A stretch of 64,000 bases of DNA from Acetispira formosa (nom. nud.) (GTDB taxonomy: Bacteria > Desulfobacterota > Desulfarculia > Adiutricales > Adiutricaceae). Both the position numbers and the translations under genes were made by a program. Where the stretch lies: NCBI GenBank assembly GCA_023525915.1, contig CP026657.1:4240001-4304000 (forward strand). Reading direction: 5' to 3'. Shown in pieces: positions 1 to 8,465 of the stretch (the first letter of the stretch is position 1; every line of letters begins with the position of its first letter). Below the pieces are notes generated by a model that had not been told where the DNA came from, did not search any database, and saw only the letters and a program-made list of their open reading frames with translations.

Positions 1-1629
1 GCGGCCGCAGGTCTGGATCAGTGAACGGGTCGAACGCAGAAAGCCTTCCTTGTCGGCGTCCAGAATGGCCACCAGGGACACTTCAGGCAGATCCAGCCCC
101 TCCCGGAGAAGGTTAATGCCGATCAGGATGTCAAACTCGCCCAGGCGCAAATCACGCAGAATCTCCACCCGGTCGAAAGTTTTCACATCTGAATGGAGAT
201 AGCGGGCCTTGAGGCCGCGTTCGTTGAGAAAGTCGGTCAGGTCTTCGGCCATTCGTTTGGTGAGGGTGGTCACCAGGACGCGCTCCTTTTTGGCCACGCG
301 TTTTTTGATCTCCAGATAGAGATCATCCACCTGCCCTTTGGCGGGCTTGACGACAATGGGCGGATCGGTGAGGCCCGTGGGCCGGATAACCTGCTCGGCA
401 ATAAGGCCGGTAGACAGCTCCAGTTCATAATCGGCCGGGGTGGCCGACACATAAATGGCCTGGGACAAGCGGCCGTTGAACTCGTCAAATGTCAGCGGCC
501 GGTTGTCCAGCGCCGACGGCAGACGGAAGCCGTATTCCACCAGGGTCGTCTTGCGGCTGCGGTCGCCGTGCCACATGGCCCGGACCTGGGGAATGGCAAT
601 GTGGCTTTCATCGACTATCAGCAGGAACTCCTGCGGAAAATAGTCAAGAAGGGTGGGGGGCGGATCGCCTGGATTCCGGCCGGTGAGCGGGCGTGAGTAA
701 TTTTCAATGCCGTGGCACCAGCCCAGTTCCTTCATCATCTCCAGATCGAAATTGGTGCGCTGGGTGAGGCGCTGGGCTTCCACCAGCTTGTTTTCCTTCA
801 GAAGCACGTCCAGCCGCTCTTCCAGCTCAGCCCGGACCACTCCCATGGCCCGATCCAGGTTTTCACGGGTACTGACATAATGGCTGCCGGGGTAGATCAG
901 CACTTCCGACATCTGCTTAATGACCGTGCCGCGCAGGGGATCTACCTGAGTGATGCGGTCGACTGTATCACCGAAGAACTCCACGCGCACCGCTTCACTT
1001 TCCTCATAGGCGGGGAAAATCTCCAAAACGTCGCCACGCAGACGGAAAGTGCCGCGATGGAAATCATAATCATTGCGCTCATACTGCATTTCGACCAGCT
1101 TGGCCAGAACGTTTTCAATGGGCCTGTCCACCCCCACTTCCAGGTGCAGCATCAGGGCGCTGTAGGCTTCCGGCGAACCCAGGCCGTAAATACAGGAAAC
1201 GGAGGCCACAATCAGAACGTCATTGCGGTCGAAGAGGGCCCGGGTGGCTGAATGGCGCATACGGTCAATGGCTTCGTTGATCTGGCTGTCCTTCTCGATG
1301 AAGGTGTCGGACTGCGGAATATAGGCTTCCGGCTGATAATAATCATAATAGGAGACAAAGTATTCCACCGCGTTGTGGGGGAAGAAGCTTTTGAACTCGG
1401 TGTAGAGCTGGGCGGCCAGGGTTTTATTGGGGGCCAGCACCAGGGTCGGCATGCCGATCTGCTCAACGACATTGGCCATGGTGAAGGTCTTGCCGGAGCC
1501 GGTCACCCCCAAAAGCACCTGGCTGGGCGCGCCGTCGCGAAGGTTTCCGACCAGGGAGGCAATAGCCTCCGGCTGATCGCCCTGCGGGGTAAAATCACTG
1601 ACAAGCTGGAATTTCCGCTTTTCAATCAT
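1..1629 (-). CDS. uvrB: Excinuclease ABC subunit B (C-terminus off window)
   Basis: DNA-damage recognition helicase of nucleotide excision repair; it takes lesions from UvrA and positions UvrC. The 543 codons present begin [20 protein letters not shown], with the Walker A motif GVTGSGKT at about residues 41-48, followed by the [10 protein letters not shown] segment of the beta-hairpin that inserts at lesions, and further helicase motifs ([12 protein letters not shown]). The family is usually about 670 residues, so roughly the last 120 residues, including the UvrC-binding UVR motif, lie beyond position 1. The start is the ATG at 1629. A 52-bp inverted repeat lies upstream. Family assignment is secure. 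Confidence 0.97.
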   Translation of the reverse strand, partial: MIEKRKFQLVSDFTPQGDQPEAIASLVGNLRDGAPSQVLLGVTGSGKTFTMANVVEQIGMPTLVLAPNKTLAAQLYTEFKSFFPHNAVEYFVSYYDYYQPEAYIPQSDTFIEKDSQINEAIDRMRHSATRALFDRNDVLIVASVSCIYGLGSPEAYSALMLHLEVGVDRPIENVLAKLVEMQYERNDYDFHRGTFRLRGDVLEIFPAYEESEAVRVEFFGDTVDRITQVDPLRGTVIKQMSEVLIYPGSHYVSTRENLDRAMGVVRAELEERLDVLLKENKLVEAQRLTQRTNFDLEMMKELGWCHGIENYSRPLTGRNPGDPPPTLLDYFPQEFLLIVDESHIAIPQVRAMWHGDRSRKTTLVEYGFRLPSALDNRPLTFDEFNGRLSQAIYVSATPADYELELSTGLIAEQVIRPTGLTDPPIVVKPAKGQVDDLYLEIKKRVAKKERVLVTTLTKRMAEDLTDFLNERGLKARYLHSDVKTFDRVEILRDLRLGEFDILIGINLLREGLDLPEVSLVAILDADKEGFLRSTRSLIQTCGR

Positions 1630-1673
1630 ATATGGTCACCATACTATTCGGGGGATTTAAGGGTGGCGATGTT

Positions 1674-1725
1674 TTACAGGCGCTCGGTCAGCACGCCACC
1701 AACACTGGTGAGGCTGCGCCTGTAA
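1674..1725. repeat. Inverted repeat upstream of uvrB
   Basis: TTACAGGCGC at 1674-1683 is exactly complementary to GCGCCTGTAA at 1716-1725, with 32 nt between. It lies 45 bp upstream of the uvrB start and 50 bp beyond the end of the convergent-side orphan gene, so it could be an operator, an mRNA leader hairpin or a terminator stem. There is no T-run to make it a standard terminator. Function unknown. Confidence 0.4.
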
Positions 1726-1775
1726 GCATGATGTAAACCATCACATTTTGCTTCTGCTTTATTTGTGGAAAAGGT

Positions 1776-2411
1776 TTATAATGTTGATTGCACTTTTATT
1801 AGCGCATATTTGAAACTGCCGTTGCGCTCCATATGGACTTCACTGAAATCTTCCCACTGTATTGCATATCGCCCTTTAAGCACGATAGATTTGTCTCGGC
1901 CTTTTTTCGTTCCCATTGCCGTTTGCGGCGCCCATGGCATTTCTCTGTGGGCGACAGCTCCATTGTGAACGGGAAAAACACCGGCGATGGTGTTCTCGCG
2001 CGAGGGAGATTGCCAGTAAATTGGGTCATTTGTAAGCCAAACAGCATAACCTTCCTCAAAACCAGGCAGAGACTCTGATAGAGATTCAATACGTTCTATA
2101 TCTGCCAGCAAATCGTATTTACCGATAGTCTGTGCACCGTGATTTTTGAGATTAAACAATTCATCGCAATCAGTTACTGTTGTTTTCAATGTTTTATACT
2201 TCAACTCGATTGGGTATTTGCGCTTGTTGAGTTCAAGTAAGATATCGATGTGTCGCCTTGGTGCGCAGACAGGGCAATACTCAAGGCGGATATTTGCCGA
2301 TGGATGGAGCCTTTGAATCTCCCACGCCAGAGAGAACTGAAAATCAGCTTCGGAATGAAAAATCTTCCGTTTATTTCCGAGGCTTTGAATGGAATGCTTA
2401 ATATCTATCAT
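1776..2411 (-). CDS. Putative PD-(D/E)XK-fold nuclease-like protein
   Basis: 211-residue protein that I do not recognise as a named family. The N-terminal half has the order of residues of a PD-(D/E)XK nuclease core: a helix with Glu21 (SEADFQFSLAWEI), then HIDILLEL with Asp56, and YPIELKYKT giving Glu69-X-Lys71 twelve residues after the Asp. The C-terminal part (WLTNDPIYW, GRYAIQWEDFS) may recognise a substrate. It is noticeably more AT-rich than its neighbours, has no partner methylase or other restriction-system gene beside it, and has a weak ribosome-binding site, all of which suit an acquired orphan. The nuclease role is inference from motif spacing; a pseudo-enzyme or a defence-island remnant is possible. 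Confidence 0.6.
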   Translation of the reverse strand: MIDIKHSIQSLGNKRKIFHSEADFQFSLAWEIQRLHPSANIRLEYCPVCAPRRHIDILLELNKRKYPIELKYKTLKTTVTDCDELFNLKNHGAQTIGKYDLLADIERIESLSESLPGFEEGYAVWLTNDPIYWQSPSRENTIAGVFPVHNGAVAHREMPWAPQTAMGTKKGRDKSIVLKGRYAIQWEDFSEVHMERNGSFKYALIKVQSTL

Positions 2412-2488
2412 CTTATTATTTGATCAAGAGCCCCTTACATAACTGCATGGCCGCTCATATGGATTGGAGGTGTACCGGAAAAGATCAG

Positions 2489-3094
2489 TTAAGCGGTCAA
2501 GCGGCGCGAAAGCATTTCCGCGACGGAAATACTGTCTTCAGTGGGCAGGTAGTCAGCGATAACGGAATCATAAAGAATCTTGGCCTCAGCCGGCAGTTCG
2601 TCATCCGCGCCGTATAGCATGACGCGCAAAGGCAGGTGCGGAAAGGCCTTCACATCAATAACGGCGTCAAGGCCATTGCGCTCGATGGTGGCCTCAAGGC
2701 GTTTGGCGTTGTTTAAGATATCTTCGGGCGAATGGCCGAACCGGTCGGCCAGTTCCTGCTGATAGCGGCTGATAAAGGGGCCGCTCTGCACATTGGCCCC
2801 CCAAAGGGAACGATAGGGCAGATATTCGCCGGTCGGCATGGTTCCTTTAGCGTTCACCAGATAGTGCATAATGGGAATGTCGGCCGGCTGTTCATCGAAC
2901 GGAGCGCCGGTGTCGGCCCACAACAGGGCTGCGTTTTCATATCTGAACATCACCGGACGCTCATACCAATTGATGGTGAGCGAACGAGCGTCAGCGTCAT
3001 AAACTCCGCCGGACAGGGCCGCCCTCTCCAGAGGGTCAGCCCCCATCAGCGCCTCGACGGCCAGTTTGATCGACAGGGAAAAGTCTGACGGCAT
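2489..3094 (-). CDS. DUF3786 domain protein
   Basis: 201-residue soluble protein with the hallmarks of DUF3786: a central IMHYLVNAKGTMPTGEYLPYRS segment followed by a helix with RYQQELADRFG, then FPHLPLRVMLY and the closing acidic DDELPAEAKILYDS / LPTEDS motifs. DUF3786 proteins are common in anaerobic Desulfobacterota and Clostridia and often lie near corrinoid or C1 genes, but no biochemical role is settled and none is suggested by the neighbours here. The start ATG at 3094 is preceded by GGAG at 6 nt spacing. No signal peptide or membrane segment is seen. Confidence 0.75.
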   Translation of the reverse strand: MPSDFSLSIKLAVEALMGADPLERAALSGGVYDADARSLTINWYERPVMFRYENAALLWADTGAPFDEQPADIPIMHYLVNAKGTMPTGEYLPYRSLWGANVQSGPFISRYQQELADRFGHSPEDILNNAKRLEATIERNGLDAVIDVKAFPHLPLRVMLYGADDELPAEAKILYDSVIADYLPTEDSISVAEMLSRRLTA

Positions 3095-3197
3095 ATTTAC
3101 TCCAGCCCGCTAGTACGTAGCAGATCTTATAATTTCGGAACCGCATTAACCCGCCGGGAGCCGGGCGCACTTTCCCGCCCTGGGGGAAGCCGACCAT

Positions 3198-3234
3198 GTA
3201 GCCGCCGGGCAAAAACATTTCTCCCGGCGGCGGT
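3198..3234. repeat. Fragment of composite hairpin repeat (family 1)
   Basis: CCGCCGGG and CCCGGCGG arms surround AAAAACATTTCT, matching the outer end of the B hairpin of repeat family 1 (full copies at 43852, 61313). The preceding bases, about 3160-3197, resemble the conserved linker of the same family. The middle of the element has been deleted. It lies between cysS and the DUF3786 gene. Confidence 0.6.
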
Positions 3235-3276
3235 CAACAGTCATTCCGTAGTTTTAAGCGATACACGCCGCTAGGG

Positions 3277-4692
3277 TTACGCATATTTCCAGGTGGTGAC
3301 TCCGGCCTTGTCTTCCAGCACCACGCCGCGCGAAGCCAGTTCGTCACGGACGCGATCGGCCTCGGCCCAGTTTTTGGCGGCCCTGGCTTCAGTGCGGGCC
3401 GTGATCATTTTTTCTATCTCTTCAGCCGTCATTTCGACTTCCTTATGGGAGGCCAGGTCGGCGAAGAAGTCGGCCGGGCAGCGGCCCAACAGGCCCAGTT
3501 CGTCCCCCATGATTTTAAGAGCGGCATAATAGGCGGCCACCTCTTCCAGGTTCCCGGCCGAAGCTGATTTATTAAGGGCCCGCACCAGATCAAACATCAC
3601 GCCAAGGGCCTTGGCCGTGTTCAGGTCGTCATCCATGGCCTCTTTGAATTTTTCGCGGTAATCGGCCACCAGATTCATGTTGAAAGCCAGCATGTCATTA
3701 TCGCCCATAGCCTCTTCGGCCGCCGCCAGGGCGCGGTAAATGCGTTCAAGGGCTTTTTCGGCCTCTTTCAGGGCCTCATCGGAAAAGTCCAGCGGGCCGC
3801 GATAATGCTTGGACACCAAAAGGTAGCGCAGGACTTCGCCGTCGAACTTTTTCAGCACGTCCTTGACCGTGAAAAAGTTCCCCAGGGATTTAGACATCTT
3901 TTCATTATTAAGACGCACAAAGCCATTGTGGGTCCAGACCCTGGCCATGGGCCGGTCCAGCGCGCCGGACTGGGCCAGTTCGTTTTCATGGTGGGGGAAG
4001 ATGAGATCCTGCCCGCCGCCGTGAATGTCAAACTCCGCGCCCAGGAGGCGGTGGCTCATGGTTGAGCACTCAATGTGCCAGCCGGGGCGGCCGCGCCCCC
4101 AGGGGCTGGGCCAGGAAGGTTCACCGGGTTTGGCCGCTTTCCATAGAGCGAAATCAGCCGGGCTCTTTTTGCGGTCGTCCACCGCCACACGGGCCCCGGC
4201 CTCCTGCTCATCCATCTCGCGGTGGGAAAGCTGGCCGTATTTGCGATAGGCCGGGACGTCAAAATAGACGTCGCCTTCCACCTCATAGGCGAAGCCGCGT
4301 TCGATTATTTCCTGGATGTCCTTTATCATTTCATCAATATATTCAGTGGCGCGGGGCGTATGTGTGGGCGGGAGGCAGTTAATGGCCTCCATATCTTCGC
4401 TGAAACTGTCGATATAGGTCTGGGCCAGCTCCTGCCAGTTTTCATCGCGGTCGCGGGCGCGTTTGATGATTTTGTCGTCAACGTCAGTATAGTTGCGCAC
4501 ATAATCGACCGCATAGCCGGACGCTTTCAGGTGTCGCACCAATATATCGAAAGCGGCCGAAGCCCTGGCATGGCCGACATGGGCGTTGTCGTAAACGGTC
4601 GGGCCGCAGGCATACAGGGTCACCTTGTCGGGATTAATGGGCTGAAAGTTTTCCAACTGGCCGCTTTTCGTATTGTGTAATTTCAATGACAT
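3277..4692 (-). CDS. cysS: Cysteinyl-tRNA synthetase
   Basis: Class I aminoacyl-tRNA synthetase charging tRNA-Cys; cytoplasmic. 471 residues, a normal length. It has the HIGH-type motif in YACGPTVYDNAHVGHAR near residue 30 with the first zinc-ligand cysteine just before it, the WHIECS zinc-site segment, the HHENELAQS segment and the KMSKS loop (NEKMSKSLGN). The ATG at 4692 is chosen because GGAG lies 6 nt upstream; an upstream in-frame Met at 4725 would add 11 residues that do not belong to the family. It is transcribed away from the thymidylate operon. Assignment is secure. Confidence 0.98.
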   Translation of the reverse strand: MSLKLHNTKSGQLENFQPINPDKVTLYACGPTVYDNAHVGHARASAAFDILVRHLKASGYAVDYVRNYTDVDDKIIKRARDRDENWQELAQTYIDSFSEDMEAINCLPPTHTPRATEYIDEMIKDIQEIIERGFAYEVEGDVYFDVPAYRKYGQLSHREMDEQEAGARVAVDDRKKSPADFALWKAAKPGEPSWPSPWGRGRPGWHIECSTMSHRLLGAEFDIHGGGQDLIFPHHENELAQSGALDRPMARVWTHNGFVRLNNEKMSKSLGNFFTVKDVLKKFDGEVLRYLLVSKHYRGPLDFSDEALKEAEKALERIYRALAAAEEAMGDNDMLAFNMNLVADYREKFKEAMDDDLNTAKALGVMFDLVRALNKSASAGNLEEVAAYYAALKIMGDELGLLGRCPADFFADLASHKEVEMTAEEIEKMITARTEARAAKNWAEADRVRDELASRGVVLEDKAGVTTWKYA

Positions 4693-4815
4693 GCTATACT
4701 CCAAAGTCTGTTCAATCTGAAACATCCATAAATATAACGCACGACCGGGGCAATTGCAAATCCTGATTTAGGCCGACTTGTTAAAGCTGGCTTGGGCAGG
4801 TATAATAGCCCCCAA

Positions 4816-4914
4816 ACCCGCGGCGGGGGCAATGATCTTAATACGATGTTGGCCGCCGCAATTAACTGTTACGGGAAACCGCCACCTAGACATAGGGTCC
4901 GGGCCCTGCCCGGC
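4816..4914. repeat. Half copy of palindromic repeat family 2
   Basis: Contains CTTAATACGATG (about 4837-4848), GGCCGCC, ACGGGAAACCGCCACCTAGA and a GGGTCCGGGCCCTGCCCGG end, the same order as the right half of the complete element at 36643-36870. It lies directly upstream of the ParB-like gene and supplies most of the sequence before its ribosome-binding site. Confidence 0.7.
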
Positions 4915-4932
4915 ACACAAGGAGAGTTGGGC

Positions 4933-5559
4933 ATGAGCCACACCACATTTAAAGTATTGTCGGTCGAGCACCACAGTGAAGCTGAATTGTTGAAAAAACT
5001 GCGCCAGGTTACCATGCTGAAAGATCCCGGAGCCTACCCTTATAAGGAGGCCGACATAGCCCTGCGCAAAGTGACCTTTCAGGAAGTGGTGCCCGCCCAG
5101 CGTTACGTTCTGGAAAATGAGCTGAAAAAAGCCCAGAATCTGAAATGGGAATTGGAAAAGCACGGCCATGACCTCTTTGCCCTTGGCGGCTATGTGACCA
5201 TCACCACCGATCAAGCCGACGAACCTATAGACGTTCTTCCGCCCATCATCGAGAGCGCGGCCGAGGCCAACGGCGAGACGGCGGCCATCATCAACGACGG
5301 CATGCACCGCATGTATGTGGCCCGCCTGGAATGGCGGAACCCGGAAGTGGTTTTCATCCAGGGCGTGCCCCGGGAATATCCCTATTACGCCTACCCCATT
5401 CCGGGCGGCAACTGGAATGAGGTCACTATCCTGCCCGGCAGCGAGATACCGGCCGGCTTCATTAAGAAATGGCACCGCATCAGCGACAATAAGCTTCTGT
5501 ATCGCGATTTCAACTCGGCCTTCATCAATGTCGGCGGCCCCCGCGGGCAGGCTAAGTAA
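4933..5559 (+). CDS. ParB/Srx-like protein in thymidylate operon
   Basis: 208-residue soluble protein of unknown exact function. Residues 120-131 (INDGMHRMYVAR, with Asp122, His125 and Arg126) resemble the DGHHR phosphoryl-transfer motif of the ParB/sulfiredoxin fold; the preceding region (FALGGYVTITTDQ, VLPPIIES) would supply the beta-strands. The ATG at 4933 is used because GGAG lies 8 nt upstream; the open frame reaches back into a repeat element that is unlikely to be translated. Its stop overlaps the next ATG by one base, and it is co-transcribed with dCMP deaminase and thymidylate synthase, so a nucleotide-related task is likely. The ParB-like fold is inference from one motif. Confidence 0.6.
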   Translation: MSHTTFKVLSVEHHSEAELLKKLRQVTMLKDPGAYPYKEADIALRKVTFQEVVPAQRYVLENELKKAQNLKWELEKHGHDLFALGGYVTITTDQADEPIDVLPPIIESAAEANGETAAIINDGMHRMYVARLEWRNPEVVFIQGVPREYPYYAYPIPGGNWNEVTILPGSEIPAGFIKKWHRISDNKLLYRDFNSAFINVGGPRGQAK

Positions 5560-6161
5560 TGGCCGGAAAGGCTGATCTGAATCCTGAACTGCTGGCCCAG
5601 AGGCTGACGCCCCGGCCAGCCTGGGATGAATATTTCATGGCTATCGCCAAGGTCATCAGCACACGGTCCACCTGCTCATCCAGGCCGGTGGGCTGCGTGA
5701 TCGTGCGTGATCACCGTATTCTGGTCTCCGGTTACAACGGCCCGCCCTCCGGCCATCCCCACTGCACCGAATGCGGGGACGGCCATGACATTTTCTGTCT
5801 GCGCCGGAGCGGCAATATTCCAGACGACAAAAAACATGAGCACTGCCCCAGCGTCCACGCCGAGGATAATGCCATTGGTCTGGCCGAGACGCTGAACGTC
5901 AACTTGGAAGGGTCATCACTATATATCACCCTGGCCCCCTGCATCCGCTGCACCGAGCTTCTGCGCAAGGCCGGGGTTCATCACGTCTTCTTCGAGCTTC
6001 GCTATCAGTCCATCGATCCGGTGAGGGACGCGGCCTGGGAAAAAGAGGCCAGAAGCTGGTTCAAAACCTATGAAGAGGCGACTATCTCAAAAACGTCATT
6101 AAACAAAATGGTGGGAGCCCTGACCGGCATCACGTCCGAACGGCTTCTGCCCTCAGGTTAA
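5559..6161 (+). CDS. dCMP deaminase (ComEB family)
   Basis: Zinc-dependent deaminase converting dCMP to dUMP, the substrate of thymidylate synthase. 200 residues. The zinc site is visible as HAE at 100-102 (His ligand, Glu proton shuttle) and PCIRC at 127-131 (two Cys ligands). The N-terminal TRSTCSSRPVGCVIV and GYNGPPSGHPHC segments, with extra Cys/His residues before the catalytic motif, are typical of bacterial dCMP deaminases. The start overlaps the previous stop (TAATG) and the stop lies 2 nt before the next ATG, so the three genes form one translational unit. It directly feeds the enzyme encoded downstream. Confidence 0.92.
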   Translation: MAGKADLNPELLAQRLTPRPAWDEYFMAIAKVISTRSTCSSRPVGCVIVRDHRILVSGYNGPPSGHPHCTECGDGHDIFCLRRSGNIPDDKKHEHCPSVHAEDNAIGLAETLNVNLEGSSLYITLAPCIRCTELLRKAGVHHVFFELRYQSIDPVRDAAWEKEARSWFKTYEEATISKTSLNKMVGALTGITSERLLPSG

Positions 6162-6163
6162 CC

Positions 6164-7720
6164 ATGAATCTTGACTTCAGCATACCGTCAAAAAATATAA
6201 TCACCATAAACCCCGCCGGGCGGCTGGCCATCTGCACCCTATGGACTCCGCCTAATTACGTTCGCCACCTTCTGGAATCAGGCTGCATCTGCCTTTCGGG
6301 CGAGACGTCGCCGGTGGCCCTGATCGGCGGGCTCTTCGGCGGCGGACTGAAGGTTATGCTGCGAAACCTGTTGAGCAATCCGCAGATTGAGCACCTGATC
6401 ATTTATGGCCGGGATTTTTCCGGGGCCAAAGAGCACCTGGTCAATTTTTTCTCCGGCCGGGTTGAGCGCACCGGCCGGAAAAGGATGTATATTTTTGCCG
6501 ACGGCACACGGCGGGAGATGGAACTGATATCCATTGCCGGGCATGATTCAGTTTATACCATGGACGAAATGGTCTTGCCGGGCCATTTCAAATATCCGCC
6601 CCAGATAACCGACATATCCTTTGGCCACACGGAAACCTTATTGGAGGTGGTGGATGAATTCGGCCGCGAACCGGCCGACCCCGCTCCGCGCGAACGGGTA
6701 GTCATAGAACTGCCCAAGCCGGAAGTGGATGTTTTCCCCAGTGAGCCTCACAGCCATGTAGTCACGGCTGATACCATAGTTGAGGCCTGGGAAAAAATGC
6801 TTTACCGGCTTTCCCGTTTCGGCCAGCCCGTCACCTTTCGCGACGGCAAAAAGCGGCATGAACTGCTGAACATGAAAGCCGTCATTTTATCCCCGGGAGA
6901 TTTCGATGCGGAGAAGCTGGCCTACTTCAACCTGCCGGCCGAAGAAATCCGGGAATACCAGAAAACCCTTCTTTCAGCGGAATTTACTGAAGCGGAGGGC
7001 TCCTACACCTACGGCAACCGGATGAGGGCTTATTTCGGCCGCGATATGCTGGGGCTGGCCGCTGAAGATTTGAGCAAAAATCTCGATTCCCGCCACAACT
7101 TCATCACCCTGTGGGACAACGGCCGCGACCTGACCGGCGAAGAATCGCCGTGTCTGGTTTCCCTCTTTTTCAGAAAGCGGGATGACAAGCTGGACCTGAC
7201 AGCCACCTTCCGCTCCCACAACGGCACCAGGGCCTGGCCCCGCAACTGTTTCGGGCTTTATAAGATTATGGAGCAAGTCTGCACCTTGGCCAACCAGCGC
7301 CCGGACCGCACGGAAAACCATGAACTGGCGCCCGGCACGCTGACGGTTCTTTCGCTTTCCATTTCCGTTGACCCGGCCGATCTGGAGCAGGTTCAAACTT
7401 ATATTGATGATTATAAAGACCGCAGCCCGCGCATGATCATGGACCCCTATGGCTACGTCAAACTGGCTCTGGACCCGGAAGCTGAGGAAATAGTGGTTCA
7501 GCACTATTCACATGAGAATGAACTGCTGGACGAATACCGGGGCAAAAATCCATCGGAACTCGGCAGAAAGCTTTATCAGCGGGAAGTGATTTCAGACCTG
7601 AGCCACGCCATGTATATCGGCATGCAGTTGGAGCGGGCCTGGTATTGCTTGCTTAATGGTGAAGAATACATTCAGGACAAGACCGCAACTCTGATAAAAA
7701 AAACTTCACATAGCTCATAA
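6164..7720 (+). CDS. Thymidylate synthase with MtrA-like N-terminal domain
   Basis: 518-residue two-part protein. Residues about 20-150 (GRLAICTLWTP, GETSPVALIGG, NLLSNPQIEHLIIYGRD) resemble the cobalamin-binding-type domain of MtrA, also seen in DUF4346 proteins. Residues about 195-518 are thymidylate synthase of the archaeal-like type: YTYGNR at 281-286, the catalytic SPC at 328-330 (Cys330), FRSHN at 349-353 for the phosphate-binding Arg-Ser, and Asn361, the position that selects dUMP over dCMP. The reaction is dUMP to dTMP with a folate-type donor. The deaminase upstream makes its substrate. The fusion is unusual; the role of the N-terminal part, perhaps handling a C1 carrier, is inference. 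Confidence 0.82.
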   Translation: MNLDFSIPSKNIITINPAGRLAICTLWTPPNYVRHLLESGCICLSGETSPVALIGGLFGGGLKVMLRNLLSNPQIEHLIIYGRDFSGAKEHLVNFFSGRVERTGRKRMYIFADGTRREMELISIAGHDSVYTMDEMVLPGHFKYPPQITDISFGHTETLLEVVDEFGREPADPAPRERVVIELPKPEVDVFPSEPHSHVVTADTIVEAWEKMLYRLSRFGQPVTFRDGKKRHELLNMKAVILSPGDFDAEKLAYFNLPAEEIREYQKTLLSAEFTEAEGSYTYGNRMRAYFGRDMLGLAAEDLSKNLDSRHNFITLWDNGRDLTGEESPCLVSLFFRKRDDKLDLTATFRSHNGTRAWPRNCFGLYKIMEQVCTLANQRPDRTENHELAPGTLTVLSLSISVDPADLEQVQTYIDDYKDRSPRMIMDPYGYVKLALDPEAEEIVVQHYSHENELLDEYRGKNPSELGRKLYQREVISDLSHAMYIGMQLERAWYCLLNGEEYIQDKTATLIKKTSHSS

Positions 7721-7742
7721 AGTTACGCGAGCAGCGGGCGGG

Positions 7743-7832
7743 CGCCGCCGGGAGAAATGTTTTTGCGATGGTTCCGTGACTCGCGACCCCCGGAATGGAG
7801 ACGGGTCAAAAACAATCCCCGGCTTCCGGCGG
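7743..7832. repeat. Chimeric copy of composite hairpin repeat (family 1)
   Basis: The left arm is the B subtype (GCCGCCGGGAGAAATGTTTT), the right arm is the A subtype (CAAAAACAATCCCCGGCTTC), and the centre keeps the GTGACT...ACCCCCGGAA core in degraded form. The arms no longer pair over their whole length. It looks like a recombination product between the two hairpins of one element. Confidence 0.65.
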
Positions 7833-7870
7833 GTTCATGGGGTTATTGTAATTAAAGTATATACTTCCAT

Positions 7871-7898
7871 AAAAAACGCCCGCCGGAAACGGCGGGCG
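7871..7898 (-). terminator. Rho-independent terminator of the OB-fold gene
   Basis: On the minus strand the stem CGCCCGCCG-TTTC-CGGCGGGCG is followed at once by TTTTTT. It lies 26 bp after the stop of the gene at 7924-8283. On the plus strand a weaker TTTTT follows at about 7909, so it may act in both directions and also stop the thymidylate operon. Confidence 0.8.
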
Positions 7899-7923
7899 GC
7901 TCAGGGAGTTTTTGCACTCGCAT

Positions 7924-8283
7924 TTACCTTTTAACGACTCTGTCCACATCAATTTCCAGGCTCGTCAGATCCTTGTCAACCTCACCGGAAATCTCCACAA
8001 TGTCATTGGGGCCGACAGTCACGCCGTTCCAGTCGTCATTGTCGATCTCCACCGTAATCGTGCCGGTATCATCGCGGAACTCATATTTATCTCCGCCCAG
8101 CCGTTTGTCAATTCTGCCCACCAGAGTCACAGGCGTATCATCGGCCATTTTTTTGGCCTCAGCCACCGTGGCCACTGTTCCGTTAGGGCCGGTAAAACCG
8201 CCGCCCTTGTTGCCGTCGGCCAAAGCCACCGACGCGAAACAGAAAATCATGGCCGCCACCAGGGCTATCATTAAATTCTTCAT
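7924..8283 (-). CDS. Periplasmic bacterial OB-fold (BOF/YgiW-like) protein
   Basis: 119-residue exported protein. Residues 1-22 are a signal peptide (MKNLMIALVAAMIFCFASVA, cleavage after ALA). The rest matches the NirD/YgiW/YdeI BOF family: GPNGTVATVAEAKKMADDTPVTLVG, then the beta-strands GGDKYEFRDDTGTITVEID and DIVEISGEVDKD. Family members help tolerance of peroxide, cadmium or cationic peptides and probably bind small cationic or oligosaccharide ligands in the periplasm. AGGAG lies 7 nt before the ATG. It lies downstream of a ferritin-like/CCC1 membrane protein, which also suggests a stress setting. Confidence 0.85.
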   Translation of the reverse strand: MKNLMIALVAAMIFCFASVALADGNKGGGFTGPNGTVATVAEAKKMADDTPVTLVGRIDKRLGGDKYEFRDDTGTITVEIDNDDWNGVTVGPNDIVEISGEVDKDLTSLEIDVDRVVKR

Positions 8284-8333
8284 ATCGTGCTCCTTTCAAT
8301 GCCGCTTGGACATTAGCGTATATCTCAATAATT

Positions 8334-8357
8334 ATTGCTTTTTATTAAGAAAGCAAT
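8334..8357. repeat. Small inverted repeat in leader of OB-fold gene
   Basis: ATTGCTTT and AAAGCAAT form an 8-bp perfect stem around an 8-nt AT-rich loop, 51 bp upstream of the 7924-8283 gene, in an AT-rich stretch that must hold its promoter. It could be an operator or the end of the upstream transcript. No T-run follows. Confidence 0.3.
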
Positions 8358-8465
8358 CGCACGGATAAAGAATATCAAGTTTTTATAGCTCTTTCAAGCC
8401 CAAAATTGTCACCAGGCTGTAAGGAAAAGTAAAGAAGTGTAACGCTGATGTTCCTTACGGCGGCG

